In this document: positions 26,017 to 34,445 of the stretch, piece by piece
How the letters are laid out: every line of letters starts with the position of its first letter
How positions within the stretch are numbered: the stretch's first letter is position 1
Assembly (NCBI GenBank): GCA_022774325.1
Contig: JALFNN010000086.1
Span: 1 to 56,035, forward strand
DNA: 56,035 nt
From: a bacterium
GTDB lineage: Bacteria > Bacillota > Clostridia > Lachnospirales > Lachnospiraceae
Direction of reading: 5' to 3'
Program-made: the position numbers and the translations under genes
The notes under the pieces: model-generated
Told to the model about the DNA's origin: nothing
Databases searched by the model: none
What the model saw: the letters and a program-made list of their open reading frames with translations, nothing else

Positions 26017-26463
26017 CTACACCTCGTAACTGAAATTATCGATCAGTCTCGTTTTACCGATGTAGACAGCCATCGCCACCAGGACATCCTTCTCTACCCG
26101 CTCCACCGGCTGCATAAAACGTGCATCGACGATGGAAACATAGTCGATCCGTGCCAGAGGCTCCGCCTCAATGACTTCACGCATTCCTACCAGGACCTTT
26201 TCCGCCTCGATTCCCGGATGAATCAGTTCCTGTCCGCGTTTTACAGCTCTTGAAAGACACAAAGCTGCTTTTCTTTCTTCATGATTTAAATAAGTGTTTC
26301 TGGAAGATTTGGCCAGCCCATCCTCTTCTCGTACGATTGGGCATCCCACGATCTCAATATCAAAATTCAGATCTTCATCTACTGTGATACTTCCCACATA
26401 ATCCAGTTCAGCCTGCTTAACAGTCGCACGATGTATCTTCCCTTTAAGCATTTCTACTGTCAT
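26017..26463 (-). pseudogene. panD::panC fusion remnant left by an internal deletion
   Basis: One open frame of 148 residues from the ATG at 26463 (AGGAAG upstream). Residues 1-31 are the start of aspartate 1-decarboxylase PanD ([20 protein letters not shown], then [10 protein letters not shown], including the Gly-Ser self-cleavage pair). From residue 32 it is the C-terminal third of pantothenate synthetase Pan[41 protein letters not shown] and on to the natural end. The rest of PanD and the N-terminal ATP-binding domain of PanC are missing, so neither enzyme can work. The joint falls at GATCTGAAT, where both parents could encode Asp-Leu. The reading frame is preserved, which hides the defect. 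Confidence 0.85.
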
Positions 26464-26517
26464 CTTCAACTTCCTTTCCCAAATCATTTCGGCATGAAAA
26501 TCACAGTGAATCAGACA

Positions 26518-26545
26518 GAGTATAGTTTCCTTGGAATACTATCTC
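26518..26545 (-). ncRNA. Candidate pan RNA motif in the leader of the pan operon
   Basis: The leader contains a hairpin: GAG-A-TAGT-A-TTCC, a short AA loop, then GGAA-ACTA-TA-CTC. It has single unpaired A residues on each side of the central helix. The published pan motif, found in 5' leaders of panB, panC and panD in Firmicutes, is a stem-loop with two conserved bulged A residues. The match is by shape and context, not by a covariance search. Confidence 0.5.
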
Positions 26546-26552
26546 CGCAGGT

Positions 26553-26582
26553 ATTATGGCACCCTGACATTTCATCTTGCAA
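26553..26582 (-). promoter_or_regulatory. Promoter of the pan remnant/transporter operon
   Basis: TTGCAA (26582-26577), 18 bases, TGC-CATAAT (-10 at 26558-26553). The start of transcription would be about ten bases before the hairpin. Upstream, 26638-26669 holds two mutually exclusive hairpins (GTAGCC/GGCTAC and CCGGCA/TGCCGG) between the GH32 gene and this promoter. Confidence 0.6.
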
Positions 26583-26684
26583 CAACGAATCCGTATATTT
26601 TTTGCTGCCCCTTTTACATCGTGGCTCATGTACGCTCCCGGCACGTAGCCCGCAGTAAATGCCGGCTACTGTGTGAAAAACAAC

Positions 26685-28037
26685 TTACATCTCTTCATCC
26701 CCGCCATGCCGCAAAAACAGAATTTTTTTCCCGGAACTGCAGGACAGTTCCATACATTCTCCCAATCCATATACAACATGGCTGATCACAAATTCTCCGT
26801 CATTTATAAAGATTTCAATCAGATTTTTATCAACGAAAATCTCAAGTTCACACCTTCCGGATACATCCGGACTTTTGCCAATCAGCGAGCAGCTTTTCAT
26901 TCCTGCAAAAACAATGCTTCTGTCTGTATGTACCGCACCATTTTCCATCCAGATACGGTACCCTCCGATATTCAGGATTTCTCCCTCCTCCAGATTCATT
27001 TTCAGACAGAAAGGACGAGAATAATCCAATTTCTCCGGAATCGGTGTTTCTTGATTAAAATATGCTCTTACTTCCGGATGAACCCGGAAAAAGATATGTC
27101 CGTTTTCCACATCTATGACTCTTGGCTGACACATCATCCCATTCCACTCCATACCGTTTTTTTCTTTCACTGCCTGTGGCATACGCATCCATCCTATCAT
27201 CACTCTCCGGCCATCTTTATCCAGATTGGTCTGCGGTGCATAGAGATCCATTCCATAATCCATATACTTGCACTCTCCCGAAATGGACAGTTCACATTTC
27301 CCCGGCTCAAATACAGCCGGGGCACAGATTGCGTGACTTTCATACCCTTCTTCCGGATCTCCGATATACATCGCCGAACCTTCAAACACCCAGTCATCTC
27401 CCACTCTGAAAATATCCGGGCATTCCAGGATCTTTCCGAATCTGCCATCCAGCATCTGATTCGCAAAATCCCAGTGTATCCCGTCCTTACTGGTATAGAT
27501 CACAAGCCTACCAGTCTCTTCCCTGAAGGTACTTCCGAGCGCCATATAATACGTGTCTCCTTCTTTCCATACCTTCGGATCTCTCGTATGTACGGCGTGT
27601 GCCTGTGCATCATCATGGTTTACAGGTATGATCTGCATTTTTTCTTTCCAGTTATCAAAATGCACTGCATCCTCAGAAATCACCAGCGCCTGGCTGGTCT
27701 CAAATTTTCCGTTCTTTGCCATATGGATATTTTCACTTTCCGCTTCCAGATATTTTACAGCAGAATAGTACAAATACAGCTTTCCATCCACTTCCAGCGC
27801 ACTGCCGGAGAACACACCATTCTGATCGTATTCTTTCGTCGGGAACAACGCAATGCCCTGATGTTCCCAATGGACGAGGTCTTCACTCACCGCATGCCCC
27901 CAGTGCATGGTTCCCCACACAGGAGCATACGGGAAATGCTGATAGAACAAATGGTATTTTCCTTTGTAATATATAAATCCGTTCGGATCGTTGATCCAGT
28001 TTCCCGGAGCTTTTAAATGCAATACATTTCTCATCAT
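26685..28037 (-). CDS. Glycoside hydrolase family 32 (beta-fructosidase / sucrose-6-phosphate hydrolase)
   Basis: 450 residues from an ATG at 28037 (AAAGGAT upstream). Numbering from the TTG two codons earlier, the nucleophile Asp19 lies in WINDPNG, the RDP motif at 154-156 and the acid/base Glu207 in ECPDIF. The N-terminal five-bladed propeller is followed by a C-terminal beta-sandwich. No signal peptide is present, so it acts inside the cell on sucrose, sucrose-6-phosphate or short fructo-oligosaccharides taken up by the adjacent ABC transporter. Confidence 0.92.
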   Translation of the reverse strand: MMRNVLHLKAPGNWINDPNGFIYYKGKYHLFYQHFPYAPVWGTMHWGHAVSEDLVHWEHQGIALFPTKEYDQNGVFSGSALEVDGKLYLYYSAVKYLEAESENIHMAKNGKFETSQALVISEDAVHFDNWKEKMQIIPVNHDDAQAHAVHTRDPKVWKEGDTYYMALGSTFREETGRLVIYTSKDGIHWDFANQMLDGRFGKILECPDIFRVGDDWVFEGSAMYIGDPEEGYESHAICAPAVFEPGKCELSISGECKYMDYGMDLYAPQTNLDKDGRRVMIGWMRMPQAVKEKNGMEWNGMMCQPRVIDVENGHIFFRVHPEVRAYFNQETPIPEKLDYSRPFCLKMNLEEGEILNIGGYRIWMENGAVHTDRSIVFAGMKSCSLIGKSPDVSGRCELEIFVDKNLIEIFINDGEFVISHVVYGLGECMELSCSSGKKILFLRHGGDEEM

Positions 28038-28052
28038 ATTCAAGCCATCCTT

Positions 28053-28913
28053 TTATTTTACTGCACCTGCTACCACTCCGCCGATGATCTGTTTCTGAAG
28101 GATAATATAAAGGACCAGAATCGGGATCACACAAAGCAGCAGTCCTGCCATAATTGTACCATAATCCGCAGAATAGGTTCCGTAAAAACTGTACGTTGAA
28201 AGCGGCAGCGTCAACAGCTTCTTATCTGTCAGAACCAGCGACGGCAGCAGGAAGTCATTCCAGAAAGCCATAGAATTCAGGATGACCATCGTGGAAATAA
28301 TCGGCTTAAGAAGCGGGAGTACGACCTTAAAGAAGGTCTGTGAATGTGTACATCCGTCAATGTAAGCCGCTTCTTCCAGTGCAATCGGAATATTTCCTTT
28401 GATAAATCCGTGGAACATGAATACTGACATTGCCATTGAAAATCCTGTATGCAGGAAGATCAAGGTTGCCCGGTGATTCAGAATATTCAGTGTGCCTCCG
28501 TAAATACTAACCAACGGAATCATAAGTGCCTGGAACGGAATGATCATGGAAGCCACCATCAGGGCAAATGTAATTTTTGAGATCACATTGTTATTTCGAA
28601 CGATATAATACGCAAGCATTGCCGCAAACAGCGTCACAAGCAGAGTTGCCGAAACCGTCACGATCAGCGAATTCTTGAATGCGTTCAAGAAATCCATCTG
28701 TGTAAATGCTTTTACAAAATTGTCAAATGACAGGCCTTTGATTGTAAACAACCATGAAAACGGGCTCTTGATAATGTCTCTCTTCTGTTTCAGAGAGTTG
28801 ATCACTACCATCAAAAACGGGAACATGTACGCTGCAAAAATAATGATAAGTCCCAGCATCGCAAGCATATCTGCTGCTTTTTTCTTATTTCCTCCAACTT
28901 TTGTCTGCTTCAT
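28053..28913 (-). CDS. Carbohydrate ABC transporter permease, MalG type
   Basis: 286 residues from the ATG at 28913, preceded by AGGAGG and overlapping the stop of the upstream permease gene (TAATG). Six membrane helices; the EAA loop that contacts the ATPase reads EEAAYIDGCTHSQTFFKVVLP. The partner permease and the binding protein are directly upstream. No ATPase gene is present; Firmicutes often share one MsmK-like ATPase encoded elsewhere. Confidence 0.92.
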   Translation of the reverse strand: MKQTKVGGNKKKAADMLAMLGLIIIFAAYMFPFLMVVINSLKQKRDIIKSPFSWLFTIKGLSFDNFVKAFTQMDFLNAFKNSLIVTVSATLLVTLFAAMLAYYIVRNNNVISKITFALMVASMIIPFQALMIPLVSIYGGTLNILNHRATLIFLHTGFSMAMSVFMFHGFIKGNIPIALEEAAYIDGCTHSQTFFKVVLPLLKPIISTMVILNSMAFWNDFLLPSLVLTDKKLLTLPLSTYSFYGTYSADYGTIMAGLLLCVIPILVLYIILQKQIIGGVVAGAVK

Positions 28914-29785
28914 TATGCTTCTACCTCCTGCTTCTTCGTCAGGTATACCTGAATTCCACTGATACAAGCCACAATCACAAATAATATCAACGCTTCCGCC
29001 TGACCTACACCAAACTGTCTGGATGTAAATGCCTTCTCATACACGTGCATTGCCGCCATCTCTGTTGTTCCGTAAAGCGCGCCTGCTGTCAATGACAGGT
29101 TCACATCGTAAACCATAAATGCACGTGATAATGTCAGGAACAGGCAAATCGTAACCGATGACATCATAAGTGGCATGATAATACTTTTTAATTTCACAAA
29201 TCCGGAAGCTCCATCAATCTGTGCCGCTTCCATCACGTCCTCACTGAGTCCCATAAATCCTGCCACATAGATCAGGATCATATATCCAGAAAGCTGCCAA
29301 ACAGACACCAGCACCAACGCCGCAAACGCCTTGTCCGGATCTGACAGCCATGACACCTCGAACAATTTCCATCCGGTCGTCTCCCCAATACTTACGAATA
29401 CTCTGGAAAATACAAACTGCCAGATATAACCAAGTACGATACCTCCGATCAGGTTTGGCGTAAAGAATCCGGCCCGGAAGAAATTCTGACCTTTCATTCC
29501 TCTGGTCAAAAGATACGCGATTCCAAAGGCGAGTACATTTACCAGCAATACCACCACAATCACATATTTGAAGGTCAGAAGCAGGGATGTCCAGAACTGA
29601 CCGTCTCTCATCACTCCTGCGAAATTCTTAAGCCCCACAAAATTTTTAACCTTTGATACACCATTCCAGTCTGTCAGCGTAAGGTAAACACCATATACAA
29701 ACGGAACAATCACAACTGCCACGAAGCAAAACAGCCCCGGTAACGCAAACATACAGAAATCTTTTCCTTTATTATTTGATTCCAT
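28913..29785 (-). CDS. Carbohydrate ABC transporter permease, MalF/UgpA type
   Basis: A 290-residue membrane protein with six or more helices and the EAA loop MEAAQIDGASGFVKLKSIIM. It pairs with the MalG-type permease, to which it is translationally coupled. It lies 15 bases after the damaged binding-protein gene, inside the fructan/sucrose locus with GH32 and a LacI regulator. Confidence 0.92.
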   Translation of the reverse strand: MESNNKGKDFCMFALPGLFCFVAVVIVPFVYGVYLTLTDWNGVSKVKNFVGLKNFAGVMRDGQFWTSLLLTFKYVIVVVLLVNVLAFGIAYLLTRGMKGQNFFRAGFFTPNLIGGIVLGYIWQFVFSRVFVSIGETTGWKLFEVSWLSDPDKAFAALVLVSVWQLSGYMILIYVAGFMGLSEDVMEAAQIDGASGFVKLKSIIMPLMMSSVTICLFLTLSRAFMVYDVNLSLTAGALYGTTEMAAMHVYEKAFTSRQFGVGQAEALILFVIVACISGIQVYLTKKQEVEA

Positions 29786-29800
29786 AACTCCATCCCTTTC

Positions 29801-30856
29801 TTATTCCTGTTCATCCCAGTAATCTTGAATTGACTCAATCAGTTCTTCCCTGTCACTGCGGCCCGCGAGATATTTCTGCATTGCAGATCCCAGAATAGAC
29901 CAGTGATCATTCATCACCTGTTTGGACGGAGAAGCCTGAATCCTGCAGTTCACGAAATCGTCCGGATCATTGTTCATAAAATACGGGAGGAAACCATATT
30001 CATCCTCAGTTTCCGCTCCGGCTTCCTCAAGATTCGGCCAAGCCCAGTTTCCGTTGAACCAGAAAGCCGTTTTTCCGTCTGCCAGGTCAATTGCCATCTC
30101 ATCGTAGTCTGCTCCCAGCGGATCACCCTTTGCCACGTTATATTTCTTCAGGACATCGAACATATCCAGTAATCCATAAACGCGATCGTAAGATTCAACT
30201 TTCAAATCTCCGTTTTTCAATTCTTCAATTATCTTCGCCGCACCCTCAGAAGTGCCGTCATAGGTCTCATATATGTACTGGAGATGGTGTGCCCCCAGTG
30301 ACCAGTCTTCCTTTGCAAGGGAAACAGGCTTTTCGATTCCCGCATCCACCAGTCTGTCGAGCAATCCAACAAACTCATCCAGAGTGGTAACGGATTTCGG
30401 ATCGAATTCTTCTCCCAATGCACCTTCAATCACTTTCTTATTGTAGATCAGACCTCTTCCTTCAATACAAAGTGGGAAGCTGTATACTTTTCCGTTAATC
30501 CTTGTCAAATACTCTTCCGCTTCCGCAGTCCACGGTTCTTCTGTCAGATCCGCCGCTTTCTCCTCAGCAAGCGCAATCACATCTGTGGTATCCAGGATCG
30601 CCAGTGTAGGCGGATTTCCTGAGTTATAAAGGCTGACCATCTTCGTATAGGGTGAATCTCCGTCCGTTACCGGCATAACCTCCACATGAACTCCGGATTT
30701 CTCTTCAAAAGCCGCTCCCATCTTCTCCAGTGCTACCTGAATCTCCGCTTTCGTATTCAAAAGCGTGATCTCAGTACCCTCAAAAGAGGAGAAAAGGAGG
30801 AGGTTATGGGAACCAAAAAAAACGTAACCTTCAGTGACATTGCGGAATATACCCAT
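29801..30856 (-). pseudogene. Sugar-binding protein of the ABC transporter, 5'-truncated and internally deleted
   Basis: From about 30781 leftward the frame encodes the mature part of a family 1 extracellular solute-binding protein (EGTEITLLNTKAEIQVALEK ... FWFNGNWAWPNLEEAG ... YLAGRSDREELIESIQDYWD). The first 25 residues of the open frame are antisense to the lacI start region and are not native. The signal peptide, lipobox, ribosome binding site and promoter are gone. A second joint is suspected at QASPSKQVM|NDHWSILGSAM near 29914, where relatives have roughly 60-70 more residues. The product could not be secreted, so the transporter has probably lost its receptor. Confidence 0.75.
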
Positions 30857-31861
30857 TTTTCCAAAACAACGATTTCCCGTTATTTCAATAATCCGGATTC
30901 GCTCACTCTGGAAAATCAGCAGATTATCGCCGATGCGCTGGAGAAACTGAATTATAAAGAGAATAAAGTAGCCCGAATTCTCGCGAACGGCAAGACAGAA
31001 TTCATCGGCGTGATCGTACCGGATCTATACCACCACTATTATTCTGAAATGTTGAATCAGATACTCGCTTCATACGAAAAATTCGGTTACAAATTCCTTG
31101 TGTTTATCGGGAACGAACACGAAGAGACAGAACGCTGCTATATTCAGGAACTGATGGCATACAAGATCGAAGGTCTGATTATCATGAGCCATACTATTCC
31201 CTCACGGGAACTCGCTTCCCTTCAGATTCCTGTTGTAACCATCGAGAGAGAGGATGAGTTTGTCTCAAGTGTAAACACCGACAACTACATGGGTGGCTAT
31301 CAGGCCACCAGCCTGCTTGCCTGGCACAAATGTGACATACTAATCCACATCAATTCCCCAACTGCAAAGTCCGTTCCGTCCTACGGGCGACTACAGGGAT
31401 TTCTGGATCTATGCGAAGAGAGACAGTTGAATTACAAGACATATGTCCGGGAAATGGGACACAGCTTCGAAAGTACTTACGATGTACTGTTTTCGATTGT
31501 CGAAGAACTTGAGCAAGAGTACCAGGGCATGAAAAAAGGTATCTTTATTTCAAATGATACCCATGCAAATGTACTTCTGAATATTCTGTTCCGGAAATAC
31601 GGATTCTTGCCGGATGACTATCTGATCATCGGTTTTGACAATTCTCCGATTTCAAGAGAAGCTGTCATGCCAATCAGTACCATCGGCCAGCAGATCAACA
31701 CCATCGCAGGTGAGGCTGTCAGCCTTTTAGTCGATCAGATGACTGAACGTAAAAAACGCCGTCCACACCTGCAGGAAAAACCGGTTCATAAGATTATTGC
31801 ACCGATTCTTTTGCGTCGCGAAACTACGGAAAAAGAGTCCGGCTACGCTGAGGCTTTTTGA
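30806..31861 (+). CDS. LacI-family transcriptional regulator of the fructan/sucrose locus
   Basis: 351 residues from the ATG at 30806, directly after AGGAGGAGGTT; open sequence upstream to 30686 belongs to the binding-protein gene on the other strand. The helix-turn-helix is VTFSDIAEYTHFSKTTISRY with hinge helix KVARILANGKTEFIGVIVPD. The sugar-binding periplasmic-like core follows, with the VTIERED and FDNSPISREAVMPISTI motifs. By position it should repress or activate the GH32-transporter genes, but the intergenic control region with its operators has been lost. Confidence 0.92.
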   Translation: MGTKKNVTFSDIAEYTHFSKTTISRYFNNPDSLTLENQQIIADALEKLNYKENKVARILANGKTEFIGVIVPDLYHHYYSEMLNQILASYEKFGYKFLVFIGNEHEETERCYIQELMAYKIEGLIIMSHTIPSRELASLQIPVVTIEREDEFVSSVNTDNYMGGYQATSLLAWHKCDILIHINSPTAKSVPSYGRLQGFLDLCEERQLNYKTYVREMGHSFESTYDVLFSIVEELEQEYQGMKKGIFISNDTHANVLLNILFRKYGFLPDDYLIIGFDNSPISREAVMPISTIGQQINTIAGEAVSLLVDQMTERKKRRPHLQEKPVHKIIAPILLRRETTEKESGYAEAF

Positions 31862-31898
31862 TCTGTGCAATCGGAGAAAGAGCAAGTTATAGAGTGAC

Positions 31899-31928
31899 TA
31901 GAGGGGATGAGTTCGCAGTCCCCCTCTA
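31899..31928 (+). terminator. Hairpin after lacI
   Basis: TAGAGGGG (31899-31906) pairs with CCCCTCTA (31921-31928). There is no U tract, so it is only a possible terminator. It touches the stop codon of the convergent nfo gene. Confidence 0.45.
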
Positions 31929-32750
31929 TATCATCTCTTTCAACATTTTTATCTCATCCCTATGTCCTGCATCATCCAGCGGTGTTTCCAGATAGAAAGG
32001 CAAATCTTTCAGTGCCGGATGTCTCAGTACATTCAACAAAGGTTCCAGTCCAATCTCACCGTTCCCGATCGTTGCATGCCGATCCTTATGCGATTCAAAC
32101 GGCGTCATACTGTCATTAAGATGAATCGCCCGCAGCAGATCCAGCCCCAGAACTTTATCGAATTCTTCCAGCACACCGTCCAGATTCTTCACGATATCAT
32201 ATCCTGCCGCAAATACATGGCAGGTATCCAGACAGATTCCGATCCGTTCCGGATGATCCACCCCATCTCTGATTGCTTTCAGATGTTCAAATCGATCGCC
32301 TATTTCTGTCCCCTTTCCGGTCATCGTCTCCAGAAGCACTGTAATCTTCTCTTTCCCGGTAATCGCCTGATTCAGCCCTGCGATAATATTTTGAATACCG
32401 GCCTCCACTCCGATCCCGGTATGGCTTCCCGGATGGAATACCATATTCTCGATTCCAAGTGCATCCATTCTGGCAACATCCTCGCGGATCACGGTGCATG
32501 CGAATTCATAAACCTCCGGCTTTGGGCTGGCAAGATTCATCGTATACGGAGCATGTGCAAGAACAGGTCCAAAGTTATTCTCTCTTCGGATTCGTTGAAA
32601 TTCTGATACTTCTTTCTCCGACGGCACTTTAAAATTCGATCCCCTCGGATTCCGGCTGAAAATCTGCATGGTGTTTGCTTCCATTTTCACTACATTTTTT
32701 GCCGTCTTCTCCAGTCCTCCGGCAATGGACATATGCGTTCCTATAATCAT
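31926..32750 (-). CDS. nfo: Endonuclease IV (AP endonuclease)
   Basis: 274 residues from the ATG at 32750, after GGAAAGAGAG. It cleaves DNA 5' to abasic sites in base excision repair. The TIM barrel begins [18 protein letters not shown], and the zinc-ligand segments [42 protein letters not shown] and [13 protein letters not shown] are all present. Full length for the family. Confidence 0.95.
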   Translation of the reverse strand: MIIGTHMSIAGGLEKTAKNVVKMEANTMQIFSRNPRGSNFKVPSEKEVSEFQRIRRENNFGPVLAHAPYTMNLASPKPEVYEFACTVIREDVARMDALGIENMVFHPGSHTGIGVEAGIQNIIAGLNQAITGKEKITVLLETMTGKGTEIGDRFEHLKAIRDGVDHPERIGICLDTCHVFAAGYDIVKNLDGVLEEFDKVLGLDLLRAIHLNDSMTPFESHKDRHATIGNGEIGLEPLLNVLRHPALKDLPFYLETPLDDAGHRDEIKMLKEMI

Positions 32751-32915
32751 CTTTTTTCTCTCTTTCCTGCATATGGTTTTGTATTTCATTCATTCAGTAT
32801 TTCTATCTTACAGTCCAGTTATTTTCGAGACGCTATATTAATATTATACCAAATGTTCTGTCTACTGCCTATAACGGTTTCATCCAATTATTAAAATCGA
32901 TGTTTTACATTATAC

Positions 32916-32964
32916 AAAAATGCCCTTATCCAAGCAAACATACTCATACTTGAATAAAGGCATT
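32916..32964 (-). terminator. Intrinsic terminator of rplY
   Basis: On the minus strand AATGCCTTTATTCAAG (32964-32949) pairs with CTTGGATAAGGGCATT (32934-32919), with one G-T pair, followed by TTT. It lies 37 bases after the rplY stop. The remaining bases to nfo (32751-32915) show no gene. Confidence 0.85.
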
Positions 32965-33000
32965 CTCACAGTTCAGTTAAAACTCTCTTTTAAACTCCGC

Positions 33001-33588
33001 CTAAGCTTCTTCCACTGTTTCCTCTTCTGTATCATCAACTGCCGCATTGTGTGCTTCCAGAACGGTGACCACTGTCATCTCCAGATCCGTCATCAGATCA
33101 ATATCTTTATTCGATGCAATCGGCAGATCTTTCACTTTCACAGACTCACCCGGTTTCATATTTGCCACGTCAATCTCGACCTTCTCAACAAGTGCTTCCG
33201 GAACTGCCTTATATGCGATTTCAGTCAATACCGGTTCCAGCACACCTTCCATGACCATCTCGTGGTTCAACAGAACAACTTCTGCAACCGAATGAACTTT
33301 CTCTCCACTTACCAATGCCTGAAAATCCACTTCATCCACCTGTTTCTTCAAGGTGTTGTAATCTACTTCTTTGATCAGTACATGCATCTTCTGTCCATCC
33401 ACATCCAGGACGATCTGGCTTCCTTTGTTTTTCGTCTTAAGGAGCTTATCTACCTCTGCTTTCTCCATTTTGACTGGTATAGATCCTTCAATTTCTTTTC
33501 CAAAAATGTTTCCGGTAACAAATCCTTCCCGTCTAAGCTTTTTTGCTTTCGTTTCCATGTCTCTTTTTTCAGCTTTCAAAGTATTCAT
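33001..33588 (-). CDS. rplY: 50S ribosomal protein bL25, long CTC/TL5 form
   Basis: A 195-residue protein with the N-terminal 5S rRNA-binding L25 domain (residues 1-90, RREGFVTGNIFGKEI ... HVLIKEVDYNTLKKQVDEVD) and the C-terminal TL5/CTC beta domain (95-180, EVEIDVANMKPGESVKVKDL type), ending in an acidic tail. CTC is a general stress form in Firmicutes. GAGGAAAAG precedes the start. Isolated transcription unit. Confidence 0.92.
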   Translation of the reverse strand: MNTLKAEKRDMETKAKKLRREGFVTGNIFGKEIEGSIPVKMEKAEVDKLLKTKNKGSQIVLDVDGQKMHVLIKEVDYNTLKKQVDEVDFQALVSGEKVHSVAEVVLLNHEMVMEGVLEPVLTEIAYKAVPEALVEKVEIDVANMKPGESVKVKDLPIASNKDIDLMTDLEMTVVTVLEAHNAAVDDTEEETVEEA

Positions 33589-33678
33589 TTATCTTTTCCT
33601 CCTACAGAACTGATTGCTTAGCGGCCTTTCTTCATACTCTCTTACAAATACAGGTCAGTTAAGTATTTCCTTGTTACA

Positions 33679-33694
33679 CGTGTATTATAACACG
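33679..33694 (-). promoter_or_regulatory. rplY promoter embedded in a palindrome
   Basis: An extended -10 element TGT-TATAAT (-10 at 33689-33684) is flanked exactly by CGTGT on one side and ACACG on the other, so the -10 box is the centre of a 16-base inverted repeat. This could be an operator for a repressor or chance. About 90 bases of leader follow before the rplY start. Confidence 0.6.
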
Positions 33695-33763
33695 CATTCG
33701 TCAGAAAAGATGCATAAATATCGATTTATTTTGCATGTTTTTCTCGCGTTTTTGCACAATTTT

Positions 33764-33934
33764 ACTGTCTTTTTTCTGCTCAAAAAGAGCTTCTTTTAAT
33801 CCTTCCCAGTCATTCATACCGGTCTCATAATGGATATTCTGCGATACGTCCCCCATAACCATGAAGTAACAATCTGTCAGGATCTGTTTCAGTACATAAT
33901 AGATCATTTTCCCGAAGTCCTGTGCCGATTCCAT
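33764..33934 (-). pseudogene. HelD/UvrD-like helicase fragment
   Basis: 57 codons reading ESAQDFGKMIYYVLKQIL then MVMGDVSQNIHYETGMNDWE, a superfamily 1 helicase motif II/III region closest in pattern to RNA-polymerase-recycling HelD. The usual preceding acidic Walker B residues and everything downstream are missing. The open frame runs on with unrelated codons to 33701. It is a relic of a gene of about 700 residues. Confidence 0.75.
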
Positions 33935-34007
33935 CCCTACCAGCGTATATATTAACAGCTTATACTGTTAATTCTGTACTTTTACACTCATTACCTTACA
34001 TTTCTTC

Positions 34008-34187
34008 TTAGCTCATATTCAGCGACTTACCAAATCGTCTGGGTCTGGTAAATAAATTCACTTCACCCCATTTGCACAACAGGTCCCGAATCATCGCCGT
34101 TTTATCAACATAGTAGAACCCTTCTGTCCGGATTTTTTCAAAGCTTTCTATCCCGACCGGAAGCTTCAAAAGTCCTCTGTCCGTCAT
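34008..34187 (-). pseudogene. N-terminal fragment of an AAA-ATPase-like (PF09820/DUF1703) gene
   Basis: 59 codons from ATG at 34187 (AAAGGAGCGG upstream): MTDRGLLKLPVGIESFEKIR, then EGFYYVDKTAMIRDLL and FTRPRRFGKSLNMS, then TAA. That is the native start of the family up to the P-loop, after which the gene has been cut off. It complements the other damaged copy at 1.9-2.75 kb, which lacks this part. Confidence 0.8.
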
Positions 34188-34232
34188 CAGTCCGCTCCTT
34201 TCCCTAAACTACACTTCATTCACTGTTATCTT

Positions 34233-34261
34233 ATTGTAACAATAGCTGACGCGGTTTTCAA
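34233..34261 (-). promoter_or_regulatory. Promoter retained by the AAA-ATPase fragment
   Basis: TTGAAA (34261-34256), 17 bases, TACAAT (34238-34233) on the minus strand, about 40 bases before the start codon. The rest of 34262-34445 holds no recognisable gene; the minus strand has a short basic open end (MMMDNPAKKGRKKSGNQVSS) whose parent gene I do not recognise. Confidence 0.55.
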
Positions 34262-34445
34262 GAGGACACTTGATTCCCGCTTTTCTTCCTGCCTTTCTTC
34301 GCCGGATTATCCATCATCATCAAGTGTAGTCTGCACGAAACAAACGGATTCTATTCGGCTAGATCAGAGTATTTCTACCGTCCCAGTATTCCTTTGCATT
34401 AGCATTATGCAAGTCGTGGTCAGGGCGTTCTTTACGTCAGTAACC

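Noticed and set aside
26638-26669. Mutually exclusive hairpins as a new riboswitch
   Set aside because: They lie upstream of the likely promoter of the next operon and lack a U tract or conserved neighbours; more likely part of the GH32 3' end.
26673-28016. A 447-codon open frame on the plus strand
   Set aside because: It is antisense to the clear GH32 gene, has no family signature and no ribosome binding site; a shadow frame.
30686-30805. A longer lacI start at 30686
   Set aside because: The extra 40 codons are antisense to genuine binding-protein sequence, while AGGAGGAGG stands directly before the ATG at 30806.
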